The notes under the pieces were generated by a model that did not search any database, was not told the DNA's origin, and saw nothing but the letters and a program-made list of their open reading frames with translations. Made by a program: the position numbers and the translations under genes. Positions 1-7,760 of a stretch of DNA of 64,000 bases are shown here, in pieces. Each line of letters begins with the position of its first letter. Position 1 is the first letter of the stretch. The DNA lies in the NCBI RefSeq assembly GCF_003626695.1, contig NZ_RBAH01000005.1:1-64000 (forward strand), read 5' to 3'. The stretch is from Paenibacillus ginsengarvi (GTDB lineage: Bacteria > Bacillota > Bacilli > Paenibacillales > NBRC-103111).

Positions 1-71
1 TTCCGTTCTAGTGGCAAGAGGTTTTTCAGTTTTTCCCATTGATCGTCACGTATCTCGTATCTTCTTCTCAT
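1..71 (-). mobile_element. IS5-type transposase, N-terminal end (cut by window edge)
   Basis: The reverse strand opens with ATG and encodes MRRRYEIRDDQWEKLKNLLP, followed by LER before the window ends. This is the usual N-terminus of IS5-superfamily DDE transposases, where the RYE(I/L)xDxQWExLxxLLP segment precedes the DDE domain. Only 23 codons are visible, so completeness and subgroup cannot be judged. The short AT-rich stretch just upstream of the start probably carries the insertion-sequence end. A candidate decayed gene runs up to it, which suggests the element landed inside older coding DNA. Confidence 0.6.
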
Positions 72-80
72 GTGAGAAGT

Positions 81-293
81 TTACCAAATTATAGGGCCTT
101 TTGATAGTTTGAATACACGCCCTAGTTGAACGCTTCTGAAATAACGTTCATGTTCAACTATCGCTCCAACCCATGTTTCCAAAGATAAGGAACCCGAATC
201 AAGAGATACGCTAATATATTTATACTTGAGTCGAGATCGTTGGGAACCATAGGTGTCATTGTTGCTCCGCAATCGGCAGTATTTTGTTACGCT
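81..293 (-). pseudogene. Possible decayed coding remnant next to IS5-type element
   Basis: An open frame on the minus strand ends nine bases before the transposase start. Its C-terminal half has protein-like composition (for example GSLSLETWVGAIVEHERYF), but the N-terminal part runs through an intergenic hairpin repeat and cannot be native. I do not recognise the family. The simplest reading is the tail of an older gene cut by insertion of the IS element, with the last few residues read from the element end. It could also be chance. Confidence 0.2.
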
Positions 294-310
294 AACGGAG
301 ACGATAACGT

Positions 311-333
311 GGAGCTGCCGCAAGGGCAGCTCC
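311..333. repeat. Intergenic hairpin repeat (GGAGCTGCC family)
   Basis: A near-perfect inverted repeat, GGAGCTGCC-GCAA-GGGCAGCTCC, is preceded by CTAACGGAGACGATAACG and followed at about 20 bp by GTAAAGGGCAGTATTCAA. A second copy with the same stem and flanks lies near 7200. It may work as a terminator, but the repeated flanks point to a dispersed repeat element. Confidence 0.6.
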
Positions 334-371
334 TGTTCGATGTTTTTGAAGTAAAGGGCAGTATTCAACGT

Positions 372-403
372 AAAACGGTCGCCAATCGTGGCGACCGTTT
401 TTT
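372..403. terminator. Rho-independent terminator, possibly bidirectional
   Basis: The sequence reads AAAACGGTCGCC-AATCGT-GGCGACCGTTTTTT. It is a strong GC stem with A-run and T-run flanks that would work in both directions. It lies just downstream of a regulator remnant on the minus strand. Confidence 0.75.
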
Positions 404-407
404 GGGT

Positions 408-536
408 TTACGTTAATCGGAAGAGTTTTTCAATGCTAGTTAGCATGTCTTCTTTCGTTGTTGAAGCATCACGTACATAGTATTGCAGACAGATCGAGAA
501 GAGTATTTTAATTTGTTTCAGACTACTGGTTGGAAC
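408..536 (-). pseudogene. C-terminal fragment, possibly of a TetR-type regulator
   Basis: The minus strand reads about 42 codons without a start, including LQYYVRDASTTKEDMLTSIE, up to a TAA just before the hairpin terminator. The pattern of an aromatic helix, then RDxSTTKEDxLxxIExL, resembles the extreme C-terminus of some TetR/AcrR regulators. This is memory of family style, not a search. No DNA-binding domain remains, so it would be non-functional. Confidence 0.3.
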
Positions 537-588
537 CTAAGGGTGTTTGGTCGGCTATCCCACAACAGCGGTACTTTTTAATCTACTT

Positions 589-933
589 TTACAGGTAACG
601 CTTAGATAGCTCTTGAAATGCGATCCGGTGGAACCTTTTCTTCGCAAGAATCAATTTCCGAGCCATTTGCTTGTAAATTCGCTTATACCGAGGGTTCGGA
701 CAGCTGCCTGCCGCCTGTTCCAAAGCGAATGCCATCATGGTTAGCTCCTGACCGTCGAAAGCGTCTATCGCATTCTTGTATATCAGTTTCTTGTATATCA
801 GTTTTTTCGCCAGTTCGCGGTACATTCTGGACTGAAACCGACACTCCGTCTTCTTTGACCATTGCACCAAAACGTTCACAATAATCAGTTTGTCGTTTAA
901 CGTTAGCTTGATCATGGCTTTTGTGCAGCGCAT
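589..933 (-). CDS. Small basic protein of unknown function
   Basis: This encodes a 114-residue Lys/Arg-rich protein with no signal peptide or clear membrane segment. A good ribosome site (AAAGGAG) sits about ten bases before the ATG, which supports a real gene and this start. The sequence contains a short in-frame duplication, KKLIYKKLIYK, matching a tandem duplication of 15 bp in the DNA. It follows the 26-residue-repeat protein on the same strand after a 38-bp gap, so the two may be co-transcribed. I recognise no domain. The helical, charged character could suit nucleic-acid or membrane-surface binding, but that is speculation. Confidence 0.55.
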   Translation of the reverse strand: MRCTKAMIKLTLNDKLIIVNVLVQWSKKTECRFQSRMYRELAKKLIYKKLIYKNAIDAFDGQELTMMAFALEQAAGSCPNPRYKRIYKQMARKLILAKKRFHRIAFQELSKRYL

Positions 934-971
934 CTAAGATACACTCCTTTGTTCTCGATTGGTTGACGCAA

Positions 972-2675
972 TTATCGAGAGCTAGGAGCGACAGGAGGAC
1001 GCAGCGGCGGAGCATGTGACCAACTTAAGTAATGTCGGGTCCGGCAATGCCATGACATTCGGCTACACTGTATCATAGCTTCGGCTTTATCAATCAGCAC
1101 CGCCTTGAAATAACTTCCGGTATACGAATGCTTCGCTTTGCCATTTTTGATACTAGTCAGCCAGCCTACAGCTGATGCAGACGGAGGCAGCGTAGGTTCC
1201 GATAACGGTATAGTCGGGATCGGTTCTCTTTCCGGAAATTGGCTTGTTTTAGCAGACATAAATTTATTCGACGAATTCGCGATTGCCGCTTGGTGACCTT
1301 TTTCCTTGGATAAAGGCGGCGTAGGCATCGGGATCGATTGAATTGCAGCGGTATATGAACCTCCCGCAGGCTCAAAACGGCTCGCAACAGGCAATGAGGG
1401 GGCGGCCGAAGGTGTTATGCCCGAAGGACCGGCTTTCGGGGGCGGCGATTTATCCGCATAGGCGCTCTCAGCGGGCGAAATAACCAGGTCCAACACCGGC
1501 TGAACAACCTTGTCCGTCAGCTCCCCAGCCGATCCCGCGATAAGCTTCAGCGGCTCCGTCACCGCTTCTGCGACCGGTTGCACAACCTTGTCGGTCGGGT
1601 CCGCTGCCGAATACGCGACCGGATTCACAACTTTATCCGTCAGCTCCCCAGCCTCTCCCGTGATAAGCTTCAGCGGCTTCGTCACCGCTTCTGCGACCGG
1701 CTGAGTAACCTTGTCCGTCAGCTCCCCAGCCGCTCCAGCGATAGGCTTCAGCGGTTCCGTCACTTCTTCTGCGACCGGCTGAACAACTTTGTCCGTCAGC
1801 TCCCCAGCCTCTCCCGTGATAAGCTTTAGCGGCTTCGTCACCGCTTCTGCGACCGGCTGAGTAACCTTGTCCGTCAGCTCCTCAGCCGCTCCCGCGATAG
1901 GCTTCAGCGGTTCCGCCACCGCTTCTGCGACCAGCTGAGTAACCTTGTCCGTCAGGTCCGCTGCCGCCCGCACGATAGGCCTCAGCGGCTCCGTCACCGC
2001 TTCTGCGACCGGTTGCACAACCTTGTCCGTCAGCTCCCCAGCCGCTCCCGCGATAAGCTTCAGCGGCTTCGTCACCGCTTCTGCGACCGGCTGAGTAACC
2101 TTGTCCGTCAGGTCCGCTGCCGCCCGCACGATAGGCCTCAGCGGCTCCGTCACCGCTTCTGCGACCGGTTGCACAACCTTGTCCGTCAGCTCCCCAGCCG
2201 CCCCCGCGATAGGCTTCAGCGGTTCCGTCACCGCTTCTGCGACCGGCTGCACAACCTTGTCCGTCAGTTCCGCTGCCGCTCCTGCGATAGGCTTCAGCGG
2301 TTCCGCCACCGCTTCCGCGACCGGCTGCACAACCTTGTCCGTCAGCTCCCCAGCCGCCCCCGCGATAGGCTTCAGCGGTTCCGTCACCGCTTCTGCGACC
2401 GGCTGCACAACCTTGTCCGTCAGCTCCCCAGCCGCCCCCGCAATAGGCTTCAGCGGTTCCGCCACCGCTTCCGCGACCGGTTGCACAACCTTGTCCGTCA
2501 GCTCCGCTGCCGCTCCCGCGATAGGTTTGAGCGGCTCCGCCACCGCTTCCGCTATCGGTTGAGCGATTTTATTCAATGGCTCAATGGAACCTAAGATCCC
2601 CTTAGCATAAGCTGAATGGATTCCTGCCAAAAAAGGAATTGCAAGCAAAATCAGTGTGATGACGAGGCCTTTCAA
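972..2675 (-). CDS. Secreted protein built from 26-residue tandem repeats
   Basis: The 567-residue product starts at TTG, with GAGGTG eight bases upstream. Residues 1-24 form a signal peptide ending at HSAYA. Residues 37-389 hold thirteen full copies and one 15-residue partial copy of a 26-residue unit with consensus VVQPVAEAVTEPLKPIAGAA, then GELTDK. Each unit looks like an amphipathic helix broken at prolines, suggesting a long helical or solenoid rod. The rest (about 390-567) is Pro/Ser/Ala-rich, low in complexity and ends in a Cys/His/Trp-containing tail. No catalytic motif or cell-wall anchor is visible. It probably leads a two-gene unit with the small basic protein downstream. Function is unknown; a structural or adhesive surface role is only a guess. 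Confidence 0.75.
   Translation of the reverse strand: MKGLVITLILLAIPFLAGIHSAYAKGILGSIEPLNKIAQPIAEAVAEPLKPIAGAAAELTDKVVQPVAEAVAEPLKPIAGAAGELTDKVVQPVAEAVTEPLKPIAGAAGELTDKVVQPVAEAVAEPLKPIAGAAAELTDKVVQPVAEAVTEPLKPIAGAAGELTDKVVQPVAEAVTEPLRPIVRAAADLTDKVTQPVAEAVTKPLKLIAGAAGELTDKVVQPVAEAVTEPLRPIVRAAADLTDKVTQLVAEAVAEPLKPIAGAAEELTDKVTQPVAEAVTKPLKLITGEAGELTDKVVQPVAEEVTEPLKPIAGAAGELTDKVTQPVAEAVTKPLKLITGEAGELTDKVVNPVAYSAADPTDKVVQPVAEAVTEPLKLIAGSAGELTDKVVQPVLDLVISPAESAYADKSPPPKAGPSGITPSAAPSLPVASRFEPAGGSYTAAIQSIPMPTPPLSKEKGHQAAIANSSNKFMSAKTSQFPEREPIPTIPLSEPTLPPSASAVGWLTSIKNGKAKHSYTGSYFKAVLIDKAEAMIQCSRMSWHCRTRHYLSWSHAPPLRPPVAPSSR
1509..2567 (-). repeat. 78-bp in-frame tandem repeat array
   Basis: The GCGACCGG motif recurs every 78 bp, encoding the 26-residue unit. 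Higher-order duplication is visible: units 6 and 8 are identical (PLRPIVRAAADLTDK type), and units 10 and 12 share the PLKLITGEAGELTDK type, as expected from unequal crossover. Unit 13 is shortened to 15 residues. The array also creates long spurious open frames on the opposite strand. Confidence 0.9.
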
Positions 2676-2966
2676 AAGCTTTCACCTCTCTTCGCAGTTA
2701 AGGTGAATCCCGCATGGAAGAATTCGCCATTTGACCACAAGTATCCTGTAAAATGCATCGAAATTGATTCTTTCGATCTAAAATTAGCACTTTGGATTTT
2801 TGAATATATAACCTTTTCTATAATGGAAAGGATCCCTTCTTCTATACAGCTCCTCTTGATGTTTATTGAAGTAAACGGGCAGGATAGTGGAGTGAAAATA
2901 TGGTAAAATGAGCGTATAACATGCCCCCTTGATGGTTAAGGAGACCAAGGATAAGGTGTGATACGG

Positions 2967-3152
2967 ATGACTGATTTTAAATGATTAAAAGCTGTTTCAT
3001 ATTACGAAACGAAACGGTTTTGTCATGACGAGATACAAACCATTAAAAATAATTTTGGTGAATTGCCCCAGGTGTTTAGAGATTCAGACCGAAACGTTTT
3101 ACCAGTCGGGGACACGACTACAAATGAATTGCTTAAGGAGCTAACAAAATGA
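2967..3152 (+). pseudogene. SUKH/SMI1-KNR4-like gene remnant with in-frame stop
   Basis: After a ribosome site (AAGGTG) the frame reads MTDFK, then a TGA, then LKAVSYYETKRFCHDEIQ and TIKNNFGELPQVFRD, then a jump to a different-looking tail ending NELLKELTK. The EIQxIKxNFGxLPxxF pattern is typical of the start of SMI1/KNR4 (SUKH) domains, which often act as immunity proteins against polymorphic toxins. The in-frame stop and the loss of most of the usual ~120-residue domain indicate a pseudogene with an internal deletion. Its TGA overlaps the next ATG (ATGA), so the ancestral genes were translationally coupled. Confidence 0.5.
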
Positions 3153-3694
3153 CGAAACAAATACCAAGCACGAAATTTCCTGGTCTAGAGTACATATCTG
3201 GCAACGATATTTGGTTAAGTAATCTTATGCCTGATAATAAGATCCCGTTTTATTTTCATGTGTCGGAAAAGATTACACAAAATGAGGCCGCTGTCGCCCG
3301 TGCTGCCCATGCGCTTGATCACATGGATGAGTTGGTAAACAAAGCTCGGGCACATCTAAGAGAACTTATTCAAAGTAAAAAAGACCCCGGTTATACGTTA
3401 CTACATGACTTCTTTGATTTTCATCTTTTAGAAATGGATGAGGAAAGCTTAAAAGAAATGCTCGGGACTGAGCAACCTGAAACATTAAGCAAACTGGAGA
3501 TGGTTGACCTGCTTATGTTAAAGAGCTTGGGAAGCGGCTTGGGCGAAGGATGGCTAGGAAGCAACTTTGAAAAAGAGCAAAAAGAACAGATTTTCATCAT
3601 GGATTTTACTTTTAACCCGGAGTATACGGATCAATTGATTGTTGTTTATTTGGATGCTAACGAAAACATGCTGACTATTAGCCATGAAAGTTAA
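3149..3694 (+). CDS. Conserved hypothetical protein, DUF2004-like
   Basis: This is a 181-residue soluble acidic protein, with ribosome site AAGGAG eight bases before ATG. Its C-terminal segment, DFTFNPEYTDQLIVVYLDAN followed by ENMLTISHES, resembles the closing beta-strands of DUF2004-type proteins, where a D(F/Y)T..xxxTDxxxxVxFD..xxIxxES ending is common. I assign this from memory, so it is tentative. The start overlaps the stop of a decayed SUKH-like gene, a family often found in toxin-immunity loci, so a role as an immunity protein is possible but unproven. Confidence 0.6.
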   Translation: MTKQIPSTKFPGLEYISGNDIWLSNLMPDNKIPFYFHVSEKITQNEAAVARAAHALDHMDELVNKARAHLRELIQSKKDPGYTLLHDFFDFHLLEMDEESLKEMLGTEQPETLSKLEMVDLLMLKSLGSGLGEGWLGSNFEKEQKEQIFIMDFTFNPEYTDQLIVVYLDANENMLTISHES

Positions 3695-3788
3695 AGCTTA
3701 TATTCAAAAAAGACAGGCTTGGCGAGGAACATGGAAAGGGAAATGGAGTTCATGATTACTTTGTGATCAGCTAACGGATACGTTACTT

Positions 3789-3833
3789 AAAAAGGGATCA
3801 TCGGACTGCTTGACAGTCGAATGATCCCTTCTT
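3789..3833. terminator. Bidirectional terminator between convergent genes
   Basis: The stem AAGGGATCATCGGACTG pairs with CAGTCGAATGATCCCTT across a short CTTGA loop, with A-rich and T-rich flanks. It separates the plus-strand gene from the convergent DinB-like gene. Confidence 0.75.
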
Positions 3834-3839
3834 GTAGTG

Positions 3840-4355
3840 TTAGTGTCTCCATTTTAAAATGTGTTCACTTGAATCTTGGTGAATTTTAGTCATATATACA
3901 ATTTGTCCAGTGTGGTAAGATGAATGATCTAGTACAAATAGAATTATTGATAAGCAGGAATGAGTATAATCATTAACTGAAACATTAGCACCTTGGGGAT
4001 AATGAATGGTAATAGGTCTGCTTAACTCGTCGGGACTTAGTTCAAATAAAACTTTTTTACTTTGTTCACGAATGTTCTTTAAATGATTAACAAGTTCTAA
4101 ACCTGAATAACCCCCATCTGTTAAAAATTCATTTGACCTTTCCCTTATAAACGGTTTGCCACCAATTCCACTAACAATATGTTGAAACTCACTTCCAGCA
4201 AGATGTAAACACAAATTTCCAATAGAGTTAAGTTCAGGCTTTACCTTCTTCCATATTACTCTATCCTCCAAACGAGCAATTGATAGTTCAATGGCATTTA
4301 ATTGTGCGTCTAACATTTCGGTACTTCGTTCAATAAACTCTTTCAAATCCAACAC
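3840..4355 (-). CDS. DinB/DUF1572-type metal-binding four-helix protein
   Basis: The product is 171 residues, the usual length of DinB-fold proteins. The fold is a four-helix bundle whose metal site uses three histidines. Candidates are the His in LCLHLAGSE, and those in LDHSSYHTGQIVYM, which matches the family H..HxGQ motif near the C-terminus. The longest frame opens at GTG, but the TTG at 4344-4346 lies eight bases after GGGAGG and is the better start (giving LKEFIERSTEML). Members often act as thiol-dependent S-transferases (bacillithiol- or mycothiol-type) or stay uncharacterised. It is unrelated in sequence to the second DinB-like gene near 8.5 kb. Confidence 0.8.
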   Translation of the reverse strand: MLDLKEFIERSTEMLDAQLNAIELSIARLEDRVIWKKVKPELNSIGNLCLHLAGSEFQHIVSGIGGKPFIRERSNEFLTDGGYSGLELVNHLKNIREQSKKVLFELSPDELSRPITIHYPQGANVSVNDYTHSCLSIILFVLDHSSYHTGQIVYMTKIHQDSSEHILKWRH

Positions 4356-4415
4356 CTCCCATTTTTTAACATTGTATCATGATTTGTTAGTTGTTTTTCG
4401 AAATGGTAGTTAAGA

Positions 4416-4505
4416 AGCAAAACAAAGCATGATTTAAAGCGCCTCATTGAAGAGTATGAACGTATCGTGGATATGCTGGAGGAAATGCAGCGGCGGACAC
4501 AATAG
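4416..4505 (+). pseudogene. C-terminal remnant of a small coiled-coil protein
   Basis: The plus strand reads about 29 codons, containing KHDLKRLIEEYERIVDMLEE then MQRRTQ, and stops directly before a strong terminator. Charged heptad-like composition and correct placement against the terminator suggest the 3' end of a lost gene whose 5' part was deleted. No family assignment is possible. Confidence 0.3.
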
Positions 4506-4551
4506 CCTTGTTCCTTTGTCGGCCTATCGACAAGGAGCAGGGCTATTTTTC
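4503..4551 (+). terminator. Rho-independent terminator
   Basis: The arm AGCCTTGTTCCTTTGTCG pairs with CGACAAGGAGCAGGGCT and is followed by ATTTTT. It immediately follows the stop codon of the small remnant frame. Confidence 0.7.
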
Positions 4552-4650
4552 CGTTCGGCTTGTACAAAGAGACAAAAAATTACTTAGTATCCGACAAGAT
4601 CATCCGTTGGTAGCGAGCGGTGCGATTGTTATGATGAATAGGGAGGAGGG

Positions 4651-4942
4651 CACAGATGGTGTCATTCACCGATGAAGTACAAAGAACAAAAAATTGAAGG
4701 GAAAGCGCGGCCATTTTAGCGGGTTTTGCATTGTTGTTTGAAACCGCTTACAGGAGCCGGTGCAGCTAGTCATGCTGCAGGACGGGCGACGATAACGGAC
4801 GAGGAATTCGCCAATTTCATCGCGGGCCCGGTTCATGCCAAATATCCGCATATTACGGTCACAATGGTTCGAAACACGAAAGGGAAGGACGGGCTCAGCA
4901 CTATGATATCGTCCGGCGATTTTCCCGACTTCCCCTTCGATT
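4651..4942 (+). pseudogene. N-terminal remnant of an extracellular solute-binding protein
   Basis: The frame contains TITDEEFANFIAGPVHAKYP, then HITVTMVRNTKG and SGDFPD. It lines up with the mature N-terminus of the intact lipoprotein near 63 kb (TDQDFDELIAQPVKKKYPHL then TVTMDKTTE). An upstream GGGAGG-like ribosome site and a frameshifted signal-peptide region remain. The similarity ends at about 4940, where the sequence passes straight into an opposite-strand AraC fragment. This is a deletion-fused, non-functional remnant. Confidence 0.6.
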
Positions 4943-5109
4943 CGGGCATCCGCTCCAGATAACGCTTCGACGGCATGGATCTGCCCCTTATTCACGAAAA
5001 TGATGTCGTGCTCGGTCGCGGTGAATTGGTGATTGTCGATCGTTACGAGCACCGTTCCGCCTTTCACTCTGATAAACTCCGGCTCGATTTCTTTAACATC
5101 TTCTCGCAA
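4935..5109 (-). pseudogene. Cupin-domain remnant of an AraC-type regulator
   Basis: The minus strand encodes EPEFIRVKGGTVLVTIDNHQ, then FTATEHDIIFVNKGQIHAVE and ALSGADARIEG. The pattern (VxxGxxxVTIDxxxFxxxxGDIIFVxxGxxHAVE) is the N-terminal sensor cupin of AraC-family regulators. Both the start region and the whole HTH part are missing. The frame then continues into antisense of the solute-binding-protein fragment, marking the junction. Regulators of this kind often sit beside solute-binding-protein operons, so one deletion may have removed the middle of such a locus. Confidence 0.6.
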
Positions 5110-5208
5110 AGGAGGTGAGATAAAATAATACTTAGTAATCCGGCAGAATCACCTGGCTCGCCGCAAACGGGCATCCTGATGGAACAGAAATAATAGGAGG
5201 ACGGATCC

Positions 5209-7002
5209 GTGGAAAAAACGATTAGCAGAAGAAAGCTGATTGCTTCGATTGGGCTTTCGGGAGCCGCCGCTATGATGGCCGCTACACTGGGAGCACCCGC
5301 CGTCAGCGCGGAGGTGCCCCACGATGGCGACAATGTGCGGATGATCGGCAGTGTGGCCGATATCGCGGCGCTTCAGCCGGCCCAAATGGAACGGGGGCAG
5401 CTGTACTACTTGACGGGATGGCATCCCGGCTCGGCGTTGTCTTCGCAGCCGGTTACCGCCGGGGGAGGTGTATTCGTCTACGACTCGAACCGACCCAAGG
5501 CGCATCATAACGGGGGCACTGTTCTAAGCTTGACCGTACCGTTTAACGGCAGCGTAGCGGACTATTTGTCCGGCGTCGGGGAGACGAGTCCAGGCGGTAC
5601 GGGATGCCTGCTGCGGATCGATACGAGTCACGCGGGCGTACGGGAGTTCGGGGCCAAGGGCGGGGACGCCGCCGCCGATACGGCAGCGATCAATGCCGCG
5701 TTCGCGGTTTTGAACGAAGTGCTGATCCCGGTAGCCTCTCAACCTTACGTTTATAGCGGGGTGCTTAATATTACCAAATCGGTACGGGGATCGAGCGACA
5801 GGCCGACGGTTCGCTGTAACGGAGTAACCGTCGATAACACGAGAACCCGACTTCTTATCGAAAATTTAATCTTGAACGGCCCTAAAGATTACAGCGCCCC
5901 GAATACCGCCGATGACGGCACGGTCGGGATCGATTTTCGCGGCCAGCATTGCCGGGTGGACAACGTCATTGTCGAGAAATATTACCGCGGCGTTTATGTG
6001 GATGGCTGGAGCAACACGTTCCATTCGCTGATGGTCCGTTACTGCCAGGTATCGCTTGTTGGCCGAACGAATATGCAGAACTGCCATTTCGATTTGTTCA
6101 AAAGCGTCAATTGCAACGCCCTCCCGGATTTGCGCAACAGCCACGGTATTTTGTTCAGTGCTCCCCAATTTCAGAATTACGGGGTCAATCTGTTTATTTA
6201 CCAATCCGATGTGACGCTGAATACCCCCTACTTCGAAACTCACAAACAAAAGCCGTCCAACGGGATGATTCTGATCGGAAGCGCTTTCGAAGTGTCCGCG
6301 AGCAGCGTGACGATTTTCTCGCCCGTCGTGAATACAAACGAGCCTTACATCTTCCAGAATAGCCCGGTCCGGCCTACCATCTCGATATTTGGCAGAAGGG
6401 CTGAGAAAATAAAAATCGTGCCGGTAAACAGCGGCTCAAGAAGCGCCGTCAATTCGAAAAGCGTGCTAACAGATTCTCAATATGCTTCAACTCCCATACT
6501 TGCGTTCGGCGGCGGAATCGGCTGCGGCAGCGGGCTCGATCCCGCATCGCTTTCTGCCATCCAGCTTGGAAGAGAGGTGCTGCGACTCGTCTTTCTAGCG
6601 CCGGACCAGGGCTTGCGCTTTGCCGGCCTAACGGTTGGGAAAAGGTATTACCTGCTTTTCGACTGGGAGCTTACCGCCGGAGCGGCTATCCGGTACGATT
6701 CCGGACCTGTGGAGCAACTGATCGGGGTACACAATGCGGACGGCAGCCGGGTGGACGGTATTGTGGAGCTGTACGCCGCAGCTTCGTCGGGAAGCGTGAC
6801 GTTTGCAGGCCCGAATGTAAACATCTATCAGTTCTATTTATCCGAATCGGTTCGTCCGCAGCCGCTCGGCGCCATGAAGGCGTACAGTGTATCGCACGCC
6901 GCAGGAACGTCATGGCAGCCGGGCGACCTGCTTGTAACCGTGGAGAAGTATCAGGGTTCGCACCAGCATTTGTGGGACGGTACACAGTTCGTGAAAGCCT
7001 AG
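5209..7002 (+). CDS. Tat-exported right-handed beta-helix protein
   Basis: This 597-residue protein starts at GTG, eight bases after TAGGAGG. The N-terminus carries a Tat-type signal (SRRKLIASIGLSGAA) with predicted cleavage near AVSA. From about residue 144 (VREFGAKGGDAAADTAAINA) it resembles the N-terminal cap of pectate-lyase-3/phage-tailspike beta-helices, where FGAxGDGxxDDTxAI is usual; here the DGxxDD acidic run is degraded. The region up to about residue 430 has the short Asn/Gly-rich strands of a beta-helix, and the rest is a beta-rich C-terminal module. A polysaccharide-binding or lyase role outside the cell is likely. The paralog at 19.8 kb shares the signal peptide closely. Substrate is unknown. 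Confidence 0.75.
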   Translation: MEKTISRRKLIASIGLSGAAAMMAATLGAPAVSAEVPHDGDNVRMIGSVADIAALQPAQMERGQLYYLTGWHPGSALSSQPVTAGGGVFVYDSNRPKAHHNGGTVLSLTVPFNGSVADYLSGVGETSPGGTGCLLRIDTSHAGVREFGAKGGDAAADTAAINAAFAVLNEVLIPVASQPYVYSGVLNITKSVRGSSDRPTVRCNGVTVDNTRTRLLIENLILNGPKDYSAPNTADDGTVGIDFRGQHCRVDNVIVEKYYRGVYVDGWSNTFHSLMVRYCQVSLVGRTNMQNCHFDLFKSVNCNALPDLRNSHGILFSAPQFQNYGVNLFIYQSDVTLNTPYFETHKQKPSNGMILIGSAFEVSASSVTIFSPVVNTNEPYIFQNSPVRPTISIFGRRAEKIKIVPVNSGSRSAVNSKSVLTDSQYASTPILAFGGGIGCGSGLDPASLSAIQLGREVLRLVFLAPDQGLRFAGLTVGKRYYLLFDWELTAGAAIRYDSGPVEQLIGVHNADGSRVDGIVELYAAASSGSVTFAGPNVNIYQFYLSESVRPQPLGAMKAYSVSHAAGTSWQPGDLLVTVEKYQGSHQHLWDGTQFVKA

Positions 7003-7199
7003 TCCCGCATCGGGTAATCTATCGAAGCTGCAGGTTGCAGAAGATATACACCGCCAATCTAATTACCAACTGCAATTTATGTTGCGGTCGACACGGGTAA
7101 CACGCCTATGGCGTAGGCTTGGACAGGTTCAATGATTTTCATTTCCTTTATTATGCTCTTGTTAACCAGACGTAAGAAGTCCCGGGAACGATAGCATGG

Positions 7200-7223
7200 A
7201 GCTGCCGAAAGGGCAGCTTTTTT
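7200..7223 (+). repeat. Intergenic hairpin repeat (GGAGCTGCC family), terminator-like
   Basis: AGCTGCC-GAAA-GGGCAGCT is followed by a T-run, then GTACGGGCAGTATAGCTGAA. It is a second copy of the element seen near position 311. With the T-run it can end transcription from the beta-helix gene. Confidence 0.65.
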
Positions 7224-7263
7224 AATTACTCGTTGAAGTACGGGCAGTATAGCTGAAGATTGA

Positions 7264-7596
7264 TGTGAATTTAATCCTTTACTATCAGTTCCACCAGAAG
7301 AGGATGTTGAGCAGGTACTAACGGAACCGGATGCAGCTATTTATCATCTCGTAATGAATGGGGAAAAACTAGGTGGGGTCGTATTAAAAATCGATGAAGA
7401 CACGCAGCATAATGAAGTTGTACATTTATATACGAACGCGAATGCACATGGTAAAGGAATCGGAACAAAAGCTTGGCAAGGATTTAAAATTGTAGAGTTT
7501 TTGCATAGAGGTAATCCTGGCCCAGACTTTGAAGTGGATGAAACGAAACCAGATACAGAATATGAATTTTTCCACTTTAAAAAAGTGATGGATTAG
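7264..7596 (+). pseudogene. GNAT acetyltransferase remnant with internal deletion
   Basis: The frame, open after a TGA, reads VLTEPDAAIYHLVMNGEKLG then GVVLKIDEDTQHNEVVHLYT, and next NANAHGKGIGTKAWQ, the acetyl-CoA pyrophosphate-binding loop region of GNAT enzymes. It then jumps directly to GFKIVEFLHRGNPGPDFEVD, which normally lies some 40 residues later, after the catalytic strand. The usual start is also missing. The gene has lost a block of the fold and is unlikely to be active. Confidence 0.6.
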
Positions 7597-7623
7597 ACTC
7601 ATCTCAATTTATAGGAAGACAAG

Positions 7624-7760
7624 ATGATGGAATTTAAGCTTTTACCTCTATGTACAGAGGATTTAAAACAGTTTAAAAAAGACATGCAAGAGGCTTTTCA
7701 AAAAGGTGCAGAATCTGAGTTCGAAGATTCGAATGAGGAAATTTTGCCTGAAACGGTTAC
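7624..7760 (+). pseudogene. 5' fragment of a second GNAT-like gene, cut by IS256 remnant
   Basis: Starting at ATG-ATG, the frame reads MEFKLLPLCTEDLKQFKKDM then QEAFQKGAESEFEDSNEEIL, a typical opening of small GNAT proteins. It runs into antisense IS256 transposase after EEILPE, giving a 45-residue stump. It directly follows the first GNAT remnant. Confidence 0.5.

Noticed and set aside
1509-2567. Regular repeats that could be taken for a CRISPR array
   Set aside because: Units are contiguous 78-bp coding repeats without unique spacers and sit inside a signal-peptide protein.
2013-2594. Long plus-strand frames opposite the repeat protein (193 and 153 codons)
   Set aside because: They arise because the 78-bp array is a multiple of three, so open frames propagate on the other strand; no ribosome site, highly repetitive Arg- or Ser/Ala-rich output.
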